From Calonectria ilicicola (lineage: Eukaryota > Ascomycota > Sordariomycetes > Hypocreales > Nectriaceae): a stretch of DNA of 64,000 bases. Shown here piece after piece: positions 1-12,252 of the stretch; the stretch's first letter is position 1, and each line of letters opens with the position of its first letter. The position numbers were made by a program, and so were the translations under genes. The notes beneath the pieces were generated by a model that saw nothing but the letters and a program-made list of their open reading frames with translations, made no database searches and was not told where the DNA came from. The stretch lies in contig CP085826.1 in assembly GCA_020809705.1 (NCBI GenBank), forward strand, positions 4,898,001 through 4,962,000. Direction: 5' to 3'.

Positions 1-99
1 TGCGGCTGATCAGTTCTTAGAATATATTAATACTCTCCACCCTCTGTAGTTTAATTTTATCCGCCTCTCAGTAATTTTGGGGGTTAGAGATTTTTAAGC

Positions 100-1041
100 T
101 TAAATGTCGAACAGCTCCTTCAGGAAACGCAGGGTATCATGGTAGTTCTCGACCGTGTGACCGATGGTGCGAGAATCGGTGAAGATTTCGTAGTCGTTGC
201 CGCCAGGGAACGTCTTGTCACCAAAGAAGTGGATAGTCTTGTATGAGACACCATCAGGCTTCTTGGCTTCCTCTTCGAGATGCTTGAGGCAGTAAGTCTT
301 ATCCCAGCCGTTGGGGAAGACGTCAAAGGAGATTTGGCCTCCAATGGAGAAACTGGTTGCGATTGAGTGTTAGCAAAGAAGGCATAGAGGGGGGGGCGTC
401 GGGGAAATAAAAGACATACGTGAGACCGAGGTGACCGAATCGCTCCTTGAGGGCAGCGACAAACTTCTCGCGAACCTTGGCATCCTTGTCATACTTCTCG
501 AAGTCGTTACGCTCCTGAGTGCTGGCGTTGCGGCCAATGGGGCTGACGTTGATCATGCCGTTACGGAACTCAACAAAGGTGCCACGCTTGACGGGGATGT
601 CGAGATCGGCAATGTAGTGAAGGCAGAAGTTGGCAAGCTCCTTGTATTGCTCCTCGCCGATCCATTGGATGAAGCTGGTGGAGGCGAGGGGTTCTCCGAG
701 CTTAAAGGCGGTCAGGCCGTTCTCAGAGAAGCAGAAGTCGAAGAGGGTCGTGACAGGGACTCCGGCGGGCTTTCCCAGCTGCTCCTCCTGCTTGTCCAGG
801 TTGGAGCCGCCGACGAAGCCGATGGCGCACTTTGCGCGAAGAGCCTGGAGAGCGGCGAGGATCTCGGGGGGAGCTCCCTGCGTGCGTGTTAGCTTGGGCT
901 GCGCGGGTGCAAGCTCCAGTTTGCAGTGGACGGTGTACGTACCAGACGAGCAGGAGTGAGGGGCCCGTCGACGTCGAAGAGGCAGATGGTGTCCTTGAGA
1001 GGACGCTCCGAGAGAGGAGTGTATGAAGGAGGAGTGGCCAT
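100..1041 (-). CDS. SEC53: Phosphomannomutase (PMM/Sec53 family)
   Basis: Interconverts mannose-6-phosphate and mannose-1-phosphate in the cytosol, feeding GDP-mannose for N- and O-glycosylation, GPI anchors and cell-wall mannan. Exons on the minus strand are 1041-943, 877-420 and 352-100, giving 269 residues, close to the family's ~250. Introns are 878-942 (donor GTACGT) and 353-419 (donor GTATGT). Residues 21-30 read [10 protein letters not shown]: Asp23 is the HAD nucleophile and Asp25 the acid/base. Later segments [24 protein letters not shown] and the C-terminal [16 protein letters not shown] are typical PMM motifs. The residue after DVDG is Pro27, where most PMM/HAD sequences I know have Thr. 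The Met at 1041 is the first in frame and places the catalytic motif at the expected depth. Identification is firm. Confidence 0.95.
353..419 (-). other. Intron 2 of phosphomannomutase
   Basis: Donor GTATGT at 419 and acceptor CAG ending at 353. It splits a Thr codon (AC/T), joining [18 protein letters not shown]. Read-through would leave the conserved frame. It is 67 bp, usual for this window. Confidence 0.9.
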
Positions 1042-1791
1042 TGCTGCGGGTGCTGGGGGGGGGGATTCAACGGGGGAATCTGGCGGGAATGTCCTGGCGT
1101 TGAAACTTGGAGGCGGTTGGGTTAGGTGTAGCTTGCTTGCTTGCTTACTCCTGGAAACTAGACTAGCTGTCCGTTACAAGGAGGGGCAGAGGAGGGGCAG
1201 AAAAACGGGGTTCAATTGGTGTGGAGCAGTCAAACTCGAGGGGGAAGCTGCTTGCCTCTGTGCTCGACGCCTGGCTGGCTCCACAGCGACGCCACGCGGC
1301 CAAGGGTTGCTTCAATACCGTTAGAAGGTATTTTATTTTGGACCCATCTCAGCAAGTTGGTTGGTTGGTTGTTTTTTGTTTTGTAATTTCAGGAAGCACA
1401 GCAACCAGCCGTCTTTCAAATTCCTTTCTCGGGAATCCGACGAACTCAGTCTGGCCAATTGGCTTTCGGTCAGATGTCAAGAATAACGATCCCAAACACT
1501 TAAACGGGGCACCTGGACCAGCAACAGCAACCAAACTGAGCCGCAACCCTTCAAGCGGAATGAAATGTTGTGATCTTTTTTTTTTCATCATGTGAACTGT
1601 TATCTCCCGGAATAGGTATAACTAATATCTTTATTTACAGGGTACTCGAATGTTTGAATAGCTACAAGAAAAGAAAAATAATAAAAATAAAAAAATAAAC
1701 AAAACCAATAAACAGTACTATATATTCACTTTGATGCGGTCGTGATATCATGTTAGTCGTCAACCCCCCCAAGACAGAGATCGTGCATGCT
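1042..1791. other. Intergenic: PMM promoter side and 3' region of the exchanger gene
   Basis: The left part is the upstream region of phosphomannomutase. It holds a short TTGG repeat near 1359-1372 and a poly-T tract near 1575-1585. The right part, about 1655-1735, is very A-rich on the plus strand (U-rich on the exchanger transcript), fitting a 3' UTR and polyadenylation region. Open frames here are short and resemble nothing known. Confidence 0.6.
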
Positions 1792-4700
1792 CTACATGTC
1801 ACCCCAAGCGCCTGATACTTCCACGATGACATTTATAGTTGTACTCACTGCCCATAGTGTAATTAAACCCCACCCGATTTTGCGGCTTAGAACCCATTTG
1901 TTCATGGGAACAATGACCAGTAGCCCAACCAGCATCACCAAGAGAGTAATGGTAGAGATCAATAATGTCCCACCAACTTGGACCTTGTATGGCTTGTACT
2001 GGATCGGGAGCTCGGGATGTTTGAGATGTTGATGATTTGCTTTTCGGATCATCATGGTCACTCCGCCAATGCCGATGCCGAGCAAGATGTTAAGCATTGG
2101 GCCACCAAAACATGCAGACCTAAAAATCAAGTTAGCAACGACTCTCCTCATCATCATTCACCATAGCATCACTCACAGTGCCATGACAGGATAGCCGAGG
2201 CGGGCCACAGTAATGTCAGCAACTAAATCTCCAATACTGTTTCCCGCCGCAAAAATCGTTAGCCCAAGGAGCGCCTCTGAAATGCCAAGAACCACCCCAA
2301 TCGTTTTGAGCACGCCAACAACTTCTCCGGCAATTGTCGAGATCCATGCGATGCTGATAATAAACCCCATAAAACACAACAAATATTGATGCTTTGGCGG
2401 CTGGTGTTCAGATGTGCACATAATCAATATGCCCAACGATACGAGAGATACGAGGAGTGTGTACAGTGTCATCCGGAACAATGTCATTTTAGGGTTTTCA
2501 AGGTCCTCAGCCATGTTAGCCCAAAGGACCAGGACGGCAAACAATGGTCCAGTAAAGAGCTGAAGTGAAACGAGCCACCTGTTCCACCCATTATTATCCG
2601 CCTTAGACGTCTCGCCAGACGGAACGTCTGATGCAGGCTTCATTACAACCGCTGGTGGCCCGAGGAAAACCTCTGGGTCTGGCACAACAAGCGTATCCCC
2701 CCGAGCTCTAGCCAAAAGTCGTGGTGACAGTATTGGCGAGGGTGCATAACTACTGCCGCGGCTTCGTGTATGCCTACGATAGCGCTCCCACATCGTGTCC
2801 TGCTCTGCGGATTCAGGCTCAATAGACACGAGTTGCGGGGGTTCGACCACTGTAGCCAATGTTTGATTTTCGTTGACCGACTCCGATTCAACTACAGGTA
2901 GAGTCGTGACCAGCAGCAGAATAGGAACCACAGAAATGGCGCTCACAAATTTATCCCAGATAGTCTTTTCACTCCAACCTTGCAACGTTGGGAATAGCGT
3001 TCCGAGAAGGATATGAGGGGCGGGGAGAAACGAATATGGCCACCACGCCACAGGTGTAGGCTCGCCAGGATCCAAATGGAGGTCTGCAAATGGACTGTCA
3101 CGGCTTACCAGAGCAGGGGCCGTGAAGTCGGAAGGCTCGGAATGAACATGAGGCGTTAGCATTGCTGGTGAGTCGGTGTACATAGGAAATGGGCTGACTG
3201 GCGATGACCGATCGCTGTAGCTGCTGCGTCGGCTGGGTATTTGCAATTTTAGACTGGGCGATAATAGTTGAGAATTATGGCCTTCTTCTGGAGCAGTATC
3301 CGTCGTCCCACTTTGACCAACGGGGGGAGGGGCTAGATTCCCGCCCACGGTATATGATGGACTCGGACTTGGAGTCCTCACGCTGCTAGACTTTGGAATG
3401 GAGAGGTTGCCATCATTCACATCCAAGTCTGGTATTAATAAATCGGGATGAGCTGGAGCCGCACCAACAGGCGTGTCTCCCGACGATAAAGCCCTATCTC
3501 TTCTTGGAGATAACTCCCGTTGCATCGGGGTATGGCCAGCCGACCGAGATACATCTGGAACAGTGCTTGTGGTGTCTCGCCTTGCTGTTTTGGGGACTTG
3601 GTTCTCGGAATGGCTGCGGCCTGGTACCATTGAGATTTGATAATTGCTTTCGCGTTGCAGCTGAGCCAAGGCAGACCTGAATTCAAGAGCACCCACCAAA
3701 CTCGGCCGAATTGGCGTAAGAGTATTGCTGCGCTTGCTCCGCGTCCGTAGCACTCGCATACTACTGGCCACTTCTGCTGCAACCATACGGTCGTGGTCTG
3801 CACTTGAAGCATCGTCATCGCCTTCGTCATCTATTGAGGCTCTCTGCCCATCCACTTCAATTATCGGGCCTGATTCGAGTGCTCTCATATCGGGTGACGG
3901 GGCTGCTGCAGGCGAAGTGCCCTGATTGTCATCATTGGGATCGTCTCGATACGGCTCGCCGGCCAATTCGTCACTAGAGTGCCCCGATACGCCATACACA
4001 TGGCTACGAGCCTCACCTTCCCTACGTTTCCGATGTTTTCTTCTTGTCACATACCAATGCCAACCAACCACAGTCATAACATAGAGGATGTAGTAAGCGA
4101 TCATCAACCAGCACTCCCAAATGCGCAGGTGACCATCAGCAAGGAACATGGTCGTGAAGGACACAGCAACAATAAAAAAGCATATGTCGCGAACATAAGT
4201 TTTCCTGTCCACCCGGAATTCTCTTACCAAGGCCATGGACCCAGCCACAACTCCTGTGATGAAACTGGCAGCGCCGATAAGCTCACCCACGGCCATGCTG
4301 GCGCTGTTGGACCCCATAGCAGCAAATGTACTGAAAACATCGGGCGAGCCATTGCCAAATGCAAGAAATGTAACACCAGCTAAACTTTCGCTCAGACCTA
4401 AAATAGTGGAAATCGTACTGAGGTTGATACTGAAGAAATCGCTAGCGGCGATGCCAATGGTGGTGAATAGAAGGCCAAGCCACGCAACCAGGATGACGAA
4501 AGCTAGGGGCTGGATGCTGCTGAAAGTGCAATAGTATAATTCCAGATAAGGTACAAGGCCAGCGTCGTCTTCGGTGCAGTATTGTCTCACGAATGCACAC
4601 TTGTCAGCCGCTGTGTGGATGGCGGCGCACTCGGGGACATGGTTGCGCTTGTCCAAGGCACTACTCTTAAAAGAGGGCTCGTGACCGCGAGGTAGGGTAT

Positions 4701-4821
4701 GTGTTAGGAATGAATAGGCTGTCAACAGGGACAGGAGTAGCACTGTAACATAGAAGGGTCGGGTGGTCAGACGGCCGCCTCTCAAGATGGAAGCTCTGGG
4801 GGGGTTGACGGTCGGAGCCAT
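1792..4821 (-). CDS. Sodium/calcium exchanger family membrane protein (CaCA superfamily, NCKX/NCLX-like)
   Basis: Predicted cation/Ca2+ antiporter of an internal membrane. Exons are 4821-2177 and 2119-1792, giving 990 residues. The 57-bp intron (2120-2176, GTGAGT...TAG) splits a Leu codon inside the second alpha repeat. Residues 23-40 are a hydrophobic signal or first TM, followed by a Cys-containing luminal segment. The alpha-1 repeat has GNGSPDVF (156-163). The alpha-2 repeat has GNSIGD (about 860-865) followed across the intron by SACFGGPMLN. A long hydrophilic loop rich in Ser/Pro, roughly residues 260-590, separates the two halves. This organisation fits fungal homologues of yeast YDL206W and mitochondrial NCLX-like exchangers. 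Which ion is exchanged and which membrane is used cannot be read from sequence. It is divergent with BRN1. Confidence 0.9.
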
Positions 4822-6151
4822 GATTGGCTTCGGGTTCGGTTTGGGATTTCGGCAGTCAACATGTCATGCGGCGGGGTCGGTCCAAATCATGGCTATGGTG
4901 CTCGTCGTCTTTTCCGGCAGCGAGAGGCAATAGTTGGGTGGGCGCGTCGGAGCTAGAGTTGGAGTTGGCGATGGCGGAGTCAGGATGGCAGAGCAAGGGA
5001 GGACGCTCAGTGGTCACAAGATCAGTGGTGGGAGCTCGATGGTGCGCTGTCGTTTTCCTAGTGTAAGTGAAGGGAGGGAAAGAAAGGCACACGACCAGCA
5101 CAGAGCGAGTGCAAGTGTGGGAAAGGGAAAGGGAATGAGAACAGGAATGGGAATAAGAATAAGAGTATGAGCGTGAGCGGTGGAGGGAGCACACGTAAGT
5201 TATTCAATTGAGAGTCCGAGTCTCGACTGTATCATGTCATTACGTCGTTTTTACCGTCCCAATTATTCCCAAAGTGGGCTGCTAGCCGATCTAGCGTCGC
5301 GTACTCAATTATGCCTCGCTCGCTTCCTTGTCCTCAAACTTGATTTGAAAGGGTTAATTTAAGTGTGGCCGTCAGGTACGTAGCAAGATGAGCGCCGCTG
5401 CGGGCGCAAGGTAAGCACCCCTCCCTTGCGGACACCTTACATGTATAGCTTAATTTCTGTCATCTTTCCGTAGACTGTAGTTAGGTTTCTTGGCTCTTTT
5501 TAAGTTAGCAGGAGGCCGCCCAAAGGTGAACCTGGGGAAAATCCGTTGGTGGGCGCATGCCGCGACGTGGGGGCACTGGCGCCGGCAGCATGTCTCTAGC
5601 TAACAAACAAAGCAATATACGTGTAATCCGACGTGTCTCTCTACCTCGAGACCTGGTTTGCCGCAGAAAACTGCATGAAAACCCTAACCGCGTCACCACC
5701 GACATGGCACATCAAGGCAGCGCTGGGCAGCCAAGGTATGTGCCTGGTCTGTCTGTCGGCCATGCAGATAGGTATGCAGTGGCACTTCCTCAGTTGGGCA
5801 TCTGCGTTTCCATGTGCCTGGCTAAATGCCTCTGGCACGCGTTGATTTGCTGGACGGTTTCAAAGTGCGAAGTACCTCGGTACCTCTACTTCCCCACATA
5901 CAAGTTCTAGCTCAAGTACAAGTACGTACCTCCCTACCTGATGTATCCAATCTGCAGGGTACGTACCTGGGGGCACGGTCTCTATCTTCCGGCCAGACCA
6001 GCTCTTCTTTGATGCCTGACAGGTCAGGCACAAATATACCCCACGTCACTTTCATTATTTTGTTTACTTTGGAGGGCTGTAACACCACGACGACGCGCCA
6101 GGCCTTGTCGAGTTCAGCCATTTGCATCACCAATCACTCAACCACGCCATA
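4822..6151. other. Divergent promoter region between exchanger and BRN1
   Basis: This 1.3 kb holds both promoters. Near 5090-5180 is a purine-rich, imperfect GGGAAA/GGAATA repeat that would be a pyrimidine-rich leader of the minus-strand exchanger gene. At 5921-5931 and 5959-5969 are two copies of a GTACGTACCT element, and 5879-5885 has GGTACCT. No supported gene. Frames of up to about 117 codons on both strands show no domain or coding pattern. Confidence 0.6.
5837..5842. promoter_or_regulatory. Candidate MluI cell-cycle box upstream of BRN1
   Basis: Exact ACGCGT, 310 bp upstream of the BRN1 start. In yeasts this is the MBF site of G1/S genes. The hexamer also occurs elsewhere in the window by chance, so the link to BRN1 is only suggestive. 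Confidence 0.25.
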
Positions 6152-8815
6152 ATGCCTCGCGTTGCTCAAGTCCCGCGCGCGGGGAGTGCCAGACCTTCCG
6201 GGTCGGTCTCGGCATCTCCTTTCAAATCCCCCGTAAAGTATGCCACCTTGTTGTTACAACCGTCACCGCCCCCGAGTACCAAGTCCTCACAATCTCCAGG
6301 ATCCCCCTCAATGACGATGCGACCGAAAAGGGCAAGCGAATGAGCTCTCGGAGAGCTCTGCATGAAAAACAGATTAACGAGATCAAAGCTGCTGCTACGC
6401 CTCGAAAGGTTAGCATGAGGCTAGATGACATCGAGAATGGTTCTCCAGTGCCCGATCCAAGAACTCCTCGTGCCAGCCGCGGTGGCCTCGATGATGACGA
6501 AGGTGTTGTTGTAGGCGGCTCTGTAGTGACGCCTATGAAGCGTGTCCCAATACTTGCCAATTTTGAGGAATGGATGAAGATGGCAACCGACAACAAAATC
6601 AACGCTACCAATTCGTGGAACTTTGCCCTCATTGACTACTTTCACGACATGTCCCTACTCAAGGAGGGTGACGGCGTCAACTTTCAAAAGGCCAGTTGCA
6701 CCCTAGATGGGTGTGTCAAGATTTACACCAACCGAGTCGACAGTGTAGCAACGGAAACCGGAAAACTCTTAAGCGGCTTAGCTGATAGTAATAATGCCAA
6801 AAAGAAAGACCGTGAGGAGGGTGAGGAAACAGATGAAGAAGAAGAACTTGACGAAGATGGCAATGTCAAGAAGAAGCCTAAGAAGAAGGTGAGCAAACCG
6901 CTCAAAGCTGCATTAGATTCGTGCTTACGCAGCGTAGACCCAACGTTCGTCAGAAGCCACCTTGGCTCCCAGTTTCAGCTCAATACAGCTCAAAAAGTTC
7001 GAACTCGAGTTCGCGGTTGATCCGCTCTTCAAAAAAGCATCTGCCGATTTCGACGAGGGTGGTGCCAAAGGACTTCTCCTGAACCATCTCATGATAGATT
7101 CTCAGGGACGCATCGTCTTTGACAGCAGCGATGACACAGGCGATGCCGACACACTTGGAAAGAAATCGAAGCGCGAAATGGGAGATGACGAGGAAGATGG
7201 TGAGGAGATGGATGAGGAGCTGGAAGAGCGTGAAGAAGAGGTTGACGAGGAGGGCGAGGTTGAGGTCGATGTCAGCGCACTTGGGGCCAAATTTCTTCCC
7301 GATCTTCACCGACTAGACGAGTTGGATGTCTGCCCGTCTCTGAAGACTTTTGATCTTGGTGATCCTTCTGGCTCCTTGGATATTCCGTTTCTCAAAGCTC
7401 CCGAGGATTGGAGACAGGATCAAGACAAGGAAAAAACCCCCGGCGCTTTTGGAGACACTTCTGGAATGGTTATCGATGGCGATTCTCCCGCTGGATTTGA
7501 TGATGACGATCTTGGTCTTGGCACATTTGACCTCGCGGCTGACGTCGCTTTTGGCGAAGGTGGTGAGGCATGGGCTCGAGAAGCCGCCTTGGAGCCGCAG
7601 ATGCGTGTATATGATGCCGGTCTCGGCGAAGAAGGAGCTGAGGGTGAAGCGTTTGACGACAATGGAGAATATGTCGTATCTATGACGAGTGCCCAGAAGG
7701 CTGATAAGATGCACGAGGATATCTTGGGTTTCTTCGACCAGGCACTACAGAAGAACTGGACTAGCGCTGAACACTGGAGAATTCGAAAAATCAAGGATGT
7801 CAACAAACCTGCTGGAGAGACTAAGAAACGCAAAGAAAAGGAGCCTTTCGAGATCGACTTTGCTTCACCCATTGACTCGAGCCTGGCCGACACCATTTAC
7901 ACCCAAGCCAGCAACAACTCGGCCATTAGCATGCCCAAGAAGGACTGGATGTCCAAGTCACGCAACCTACTCCCTGACGACAAACACTTCAACTCCAAGT
8001 CTTTGCTGAATCTATTCTTGAAGCCCAAGGCACGGATGGGTCGGCGTCGCACTGGGTTCGGTAGCCGAGCGGGTACATTCGGCCTGGCTGCCTCAGATAA
8101 CCAGCCGGAAGGTGAAATGGACGAAGCATTCTGGGCTAACCAGAAGGCCCCCATGCTAAACACTGAGGACACAGCAATCCCAGAGGGTGACTATGACGCG
8201 AACTTCTTCCAGGATGACGGTATGCCGTTCCCTGGAGGGGATGCGGACGATGACGACGACTTGGAGTTTGCAGATGCTAGGGAGCACTTCTCGCCTGGAA
8301 GTGAGGGCCAAGGAGGTCTCACCGAAACCGGCGGCATCACAGCCCTCCTCAATGGTGAGACGGTTACCAACACCATGGGGGCTTTTGGAACAACACTTGT
8401 AACACAGACGAGACGCGTACGCCCTGAATATGTGCAATATGCTCGAGTGGCAAAGAAGGTGGACGTACGACGACTAAAAGAGGAGCTGTGGAAAGGCATG
8501 GGAATTGAGCAGCTTGAGGTATGGCGCCCCTACTGTATGATTTCAAAACTACTCTAACATGGATTACAGAAACCCGCCGAAGTACCATCCCCAGAGGCCG
8601 CCCAGGAGCCACCTCTCAAATTCACTTCTGTCATGAACAATTTGCAATCGGTGTACCCGAAGCCCGCCATGGACGATATTTCAACGTCATACTGCTTTAT
8701 TTGTCTACTACATCTAGCCAACGAAAAGGGTCTAACGATAGAGAAGACAGATGATCTCGAGGAACTCAATATCCGCAAGGACTGGACAGCCGAGATTGTC
8801 GAGGGGGCTGAGTAG
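6152..8815 (+). CDS. BRN1: Condensin complex subunit 2, kleisin Brn1/CAP-H (Barren)
   Basis: Kleisin that bridges the SMC2/SMC4 heads and carries the HEAT subunits; needed for mitotic chromosome condensation and rDNA segregation. Exons are 6152-6237, 6300-6888, 6938-8518 and 8570-8815, giving 833 residues. The N-terminal kleisin helices include FEEWMKMATDNKINATNSWNF. The Barren signature VDPLFKKASADFDEGGAKGL follows intron 2. The middle is strongly acidic. The last exon has the winged-helix part ending TSYCFICLLHLANEKGL. The second intron (49 bp, GTGAGC...GCGTAG) is hidden because the upstream exon frame stays open through it; splicing at 6937 restores KKK-TQRSSEATLAPSF. The N terminus has full CDK consensus sites TPRK and TPMK. 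No other family fits. Confidence 0.95.
6889..6937 (+). other. BRN1 intron 2 with tandem acceptors
   Basis: Donor GTGAGC at 6889, branch-like GCTTACG at 6923-6929, then two AG acceptors five bases apart (6931-6932 and 6936-6937). Only the second keeps the Barren frame. Use of the first would shift the frame. Ignoring the intron truncates the protein at 7020. Confidence 0.8.
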
Positions 8816-10504
8816 ATGGCGACAAGACCGTGAGCAGTTGGTATAATACGTCTTATTGAATACGGCTACTTTTGTGTATATGGAAGGCGGGATGCTACAG
8901 AACCGTACACGCAAGCTCCAAGTCGCAGTGGCTGTGTATGTTTACGAGTTGCTTCTTTGTCTTGCTGGATGATGGATATTTAAGATGAGGGATGTCATAT
9001 ACCATGCATGTCGGCGTTGGGAGGGGAGGAACACGTGAAGACCTGATGATGAATGAATAAGACGAACGCAATTATTATATCTCCATATTATTCTTATTTT
9101 CCGTGCGATTGTACAAAAGACGTCACAGCTATTCACGTGTTTAGTCAGTGGCGTCTGCACACTTTGAAAAAATGGTGTTACTGTGACTACTTGACTCTCA
9201 ACAGTGCTGAATTTGACTGTCCCCCAAAACATTAATTTGAGAGTAAAATAAAGGAATAAGTGACAGAGGTTTTTTACAATCCGAATTGTTTATTTATTTT
9301 GCATTCATAGTAATAGCTTACTAGTCCATCAATGAGTCGGGAGGTGGTGGTCAAAAGTAGAGGTACAATCTTTCAAGGATTATTATATACTGTACAGGTC
9401 GCGACCGGCTTTCTTCGGCGTTCGATCCCCCGTGCTCGTTCACAAAATTGCCCCTCCATGTGCTTCTCACTGACGGCCACCCAGCCGGCGGCGTCGCCAG
9501 CGTGTATAAATATTGTCGGGCGACCTAGGTTGTTCTCCTTCTTCCCCGCCCTCCTTCTGGGCCTTGCCTTTTTTTACTCTTTTGGCGTGAATTATTCACT
9601 GTGAGATCATCAAGGAGTGCAGGCCGGCTTTCTTCCCCTCGCTCAATAAATCCAATCATTTTGCTCAACTCGGTCCTTAGCATCTTGAAGTCAAAGCGGA
9701 TATCTGAGTCAAATCAAGCGACAGGGCCCTCCCAAGTTGGTGTGGATGCGCTCTCCCGCCTGATTGGTACTGGGGCTAGAGTCCATGAAGCCTTCGTGGG
9801 ATGATCGTCATACGTCTCTCCCGACCTAAACCAGAAGAAAAGAAACACTTTGTCTCGCATCCCCAGCCAACCTACCATTCTATTCAGCCAAAGGCTTGCC
9901 CCAAATCCAATTCCCAACCTTGACCTCGAATTATTCACATCGGCACGAGCAGCGATACATGATTAAATGTAACTATTTATATGCAAGAAATTACTTGCAG
10001 TGAGAAGTATGTATATGCATATGGCCATTACCTGAACTCCGTAATATGTCCACTTGATTTTATCGCTTCCCAGGAAACCAAATGCCGAAACGCCCTTATC
10101 TCCCCTCAGCTCAGCTATGGCCATTTCGATCCAACCGCGTCCAACTATTATTGGGTATCCAAATAAAATAAAAAAAAACATCTCATCATAATGTGCCCTC
10201 TTCGTTGGCAACAAGTCACCATCCTGCTGGCACCCTAGGCAATCGCTACCCTTCGTCATATTACATCATATCGATCATGCCTCTCGACAATTTCGCCAGC
10301 TCTTAGGAGAGCACTCACTCCGTCGAGGTGCTCTTTTCGTGGTTCATCTTCTTTCTTGGAAACATTGCAAGGCGCCGCGTTGTTAAGCAGATCGCCTTCA
10401 GTCGATTGTTGGACTTGCCCCAACTTACTGTTGGGCAGCCTCACTCGGAAGCCTTGTGAGCCACATTAGCTTGACTTCTGGACGAAGCCCCCGCGACGTG
10501 AGGG
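8816..10504. other. Convergent intergenic region, BRN1 and SAM-HMG 3' ends
   Basis: Holds the 3' UTRs of two convergent genes. AT-rich blocks near 9060-9100 and 9240-9300 (AATAAA-like strings around 9246-9260) suit BRN1 polyadenylation. 10130-10170 is AT-rich on the opposite side. No coding pattern and no tRNA-like B-box seen. Confidence 0.55.
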
Positions 10505-12252
10505 TCAAGCACCATATCCCCTTGGTCCAATACCGCGTGCAAACGGAGGTCTTCCAGCTTCTGTCGGACTTGGAGTAGCACCACCCATCATTGAGTTTGG
10601 CGAACCTCGCTCAAAACCTCCCGATGCCCCCATAGCCGGGGTTGGTGTGCTTTGGTGAGATAGCAGCGCGTGGATTGGTAGGGGACCGTCACCAGGGGCT
10701 CGGGCAAAGCTCATACCTGGGCTCAGAGACCCGACACTGCTGCTCGAGGACTGGTCATGCCGAAGTAGTGGTCCTCGGGGTCCTGCAGTTGCTGGAATGC
10801 CGTTCGACATATCGGGGATCGATCGGGGGTGGTTAGCAGCAACGAAGCCTGGGGAATAACGATTGCTCTCGTTCCCTGCCGAAGCTGGCATGCTTCTCCT
10901 GCCATCGTCCAGCATATCGGACAGCGACGGGAGATGCTGATGGGGCCCTTCGCCAGCTCTCGCTCCTTCTCGCCAGGATGACGACTGTCTCTGGGGGTGG
11001 TGGCGATGTGCTTCTTTGGGGCTGCCATTCTCATAAGTACCTCCTCGAGGTGATGACATGCCGTCTTCGTTCGAATTCGTTTGAGACACCAAAGTAGGGG
11101 CTGTTGAATGTTGTGACTCAGCAACTGATGTGACTGAATTCATCCGTTCCTTTCGAGATGGCGGGGGCTCGCTCTCCTGTACCCTTTCGCTGCCGCTGCC
11201 GCTTCCGCTTCCAGGTGTGGCTGCGCCGAGCGTCGTCATGCTGCTGGTGCTGCTGCCATTGCGGAGACGGACCGGCTCCAGTTTTACTCGTTTGGACGCA
11301 TCGCTAGCTGTCAACAAATACACATGTTAGTTTCACAGAACCGAGTGTGTTTTTGGCCGCTGTCGTCCTGGTAATAATCACCAACCTTGATGCTGCTGCT
11401 TGGCTTGCTTTTCCCTGAACTCTTGGAGGTACTCCATGTACTTCTTGTACTCGGGGGTTTTTTTATACTCCATCAACTCCCGGTGATACTTTTCTTTATC
11501 AGCGTTCGCTTGGCTTTCATACGCCTCCTTCTCGCTTCCTGGTAAACTCTGCCAGTTTTCGCCAACCAACTTCGCGATCTCAGTAAAGCTGAGGTTCTGG
11601 CTCTTGAGGTCTTCTCTCATCTCTATAAACGGGATTTTAGTTAGAATAGTTCCATCAAAGATTCAGGGTTTCATCGTCACAATATTCATGCGCCACTCAC
11701 TATTAGAAAATAAAACATAGGCGGAAGGAGGTCGTTCAGGGGCATTTTCATCCGGCTAAACCTTTGAGTCAGCGACTAATTTCCTGGGTTGGACTCTTTT
11801 CTTACCTTAGGATGACGTCGATATTTTCTTTTTGCTACTCCTTGTGCCTCCCCTGTGCCTTCTGGTCGGCTGAATTCAGTGCGGCCACCGTCCGGTTTCC
11901 CATCATCTGTCTGTGGCCGCACCGAAGACGCCAGCGCAGCGCTAGGAGAAATTCCTCTGGCATTGGCGATTCGCCTCTGGAGCTTCTATCATCACACATC
12001 AGTTATCCATCCAAGTGGACTTTCTTTCCTTTCTTTGGAGAACCTACCCGTCGATGTCCAAGTTTAACACCTAATACATCGCTATGATCAACTAGTTAGC
12101 AAACACGCGGGGCCAGCGGAATGTCAAACTCACAGGTCTGACTCTTGGATATCAAGAATGATATCCCACTCATCAAAGCCCTGTTCAATAAATGCGTCAA
12201 GGTATTGGGCTAGGCCCAGTTCCGTAAAAATGGTCTCTAGTTCGGACGACAT
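10505..12252 (-). CDS. SAM-domain plus HMG-box protein
   Basis: Likely chromatin or transcription factor of filamentous ascomycetes. Exons are 12252-12134, 12081-12048, 11985-11806, 11755-11701, 11622-11386 and 11307-10505, giving 475 residues. Residues 1-51 form a SAM domain (LGLAQYLDAFIEQGFDEWDI, then DLDVLGVKLGHRRKL). A basic linker KRKYRRHPK leads into an HMG box at about 112-185 (ERPPSAYVLFSNKM, AKLVGENWQSLPGSEKEAY). The remaining ~270 residues are Ser/Pro/Gly-rich and probably disordered. The small exons 2 (34 nt) and 4 (55 nt) sit inside the SAM and HMG domains and are confirmed by domain continuity. I chose Met 12252 because it starts right at the SAM fold; an in-frame Met at 12345 would add 31 unstructured residues. 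DNA target and role are unknown. Confidence 0.88.

Noticed and set aside
6340..7020. Possible frameshift or split gene in BRN1 between two overlapping open frames
   Set aside because: A 49-bp intron with a good donor and acceptor (6889-6937) restores one continuous kleisin, so no mutation is needed.
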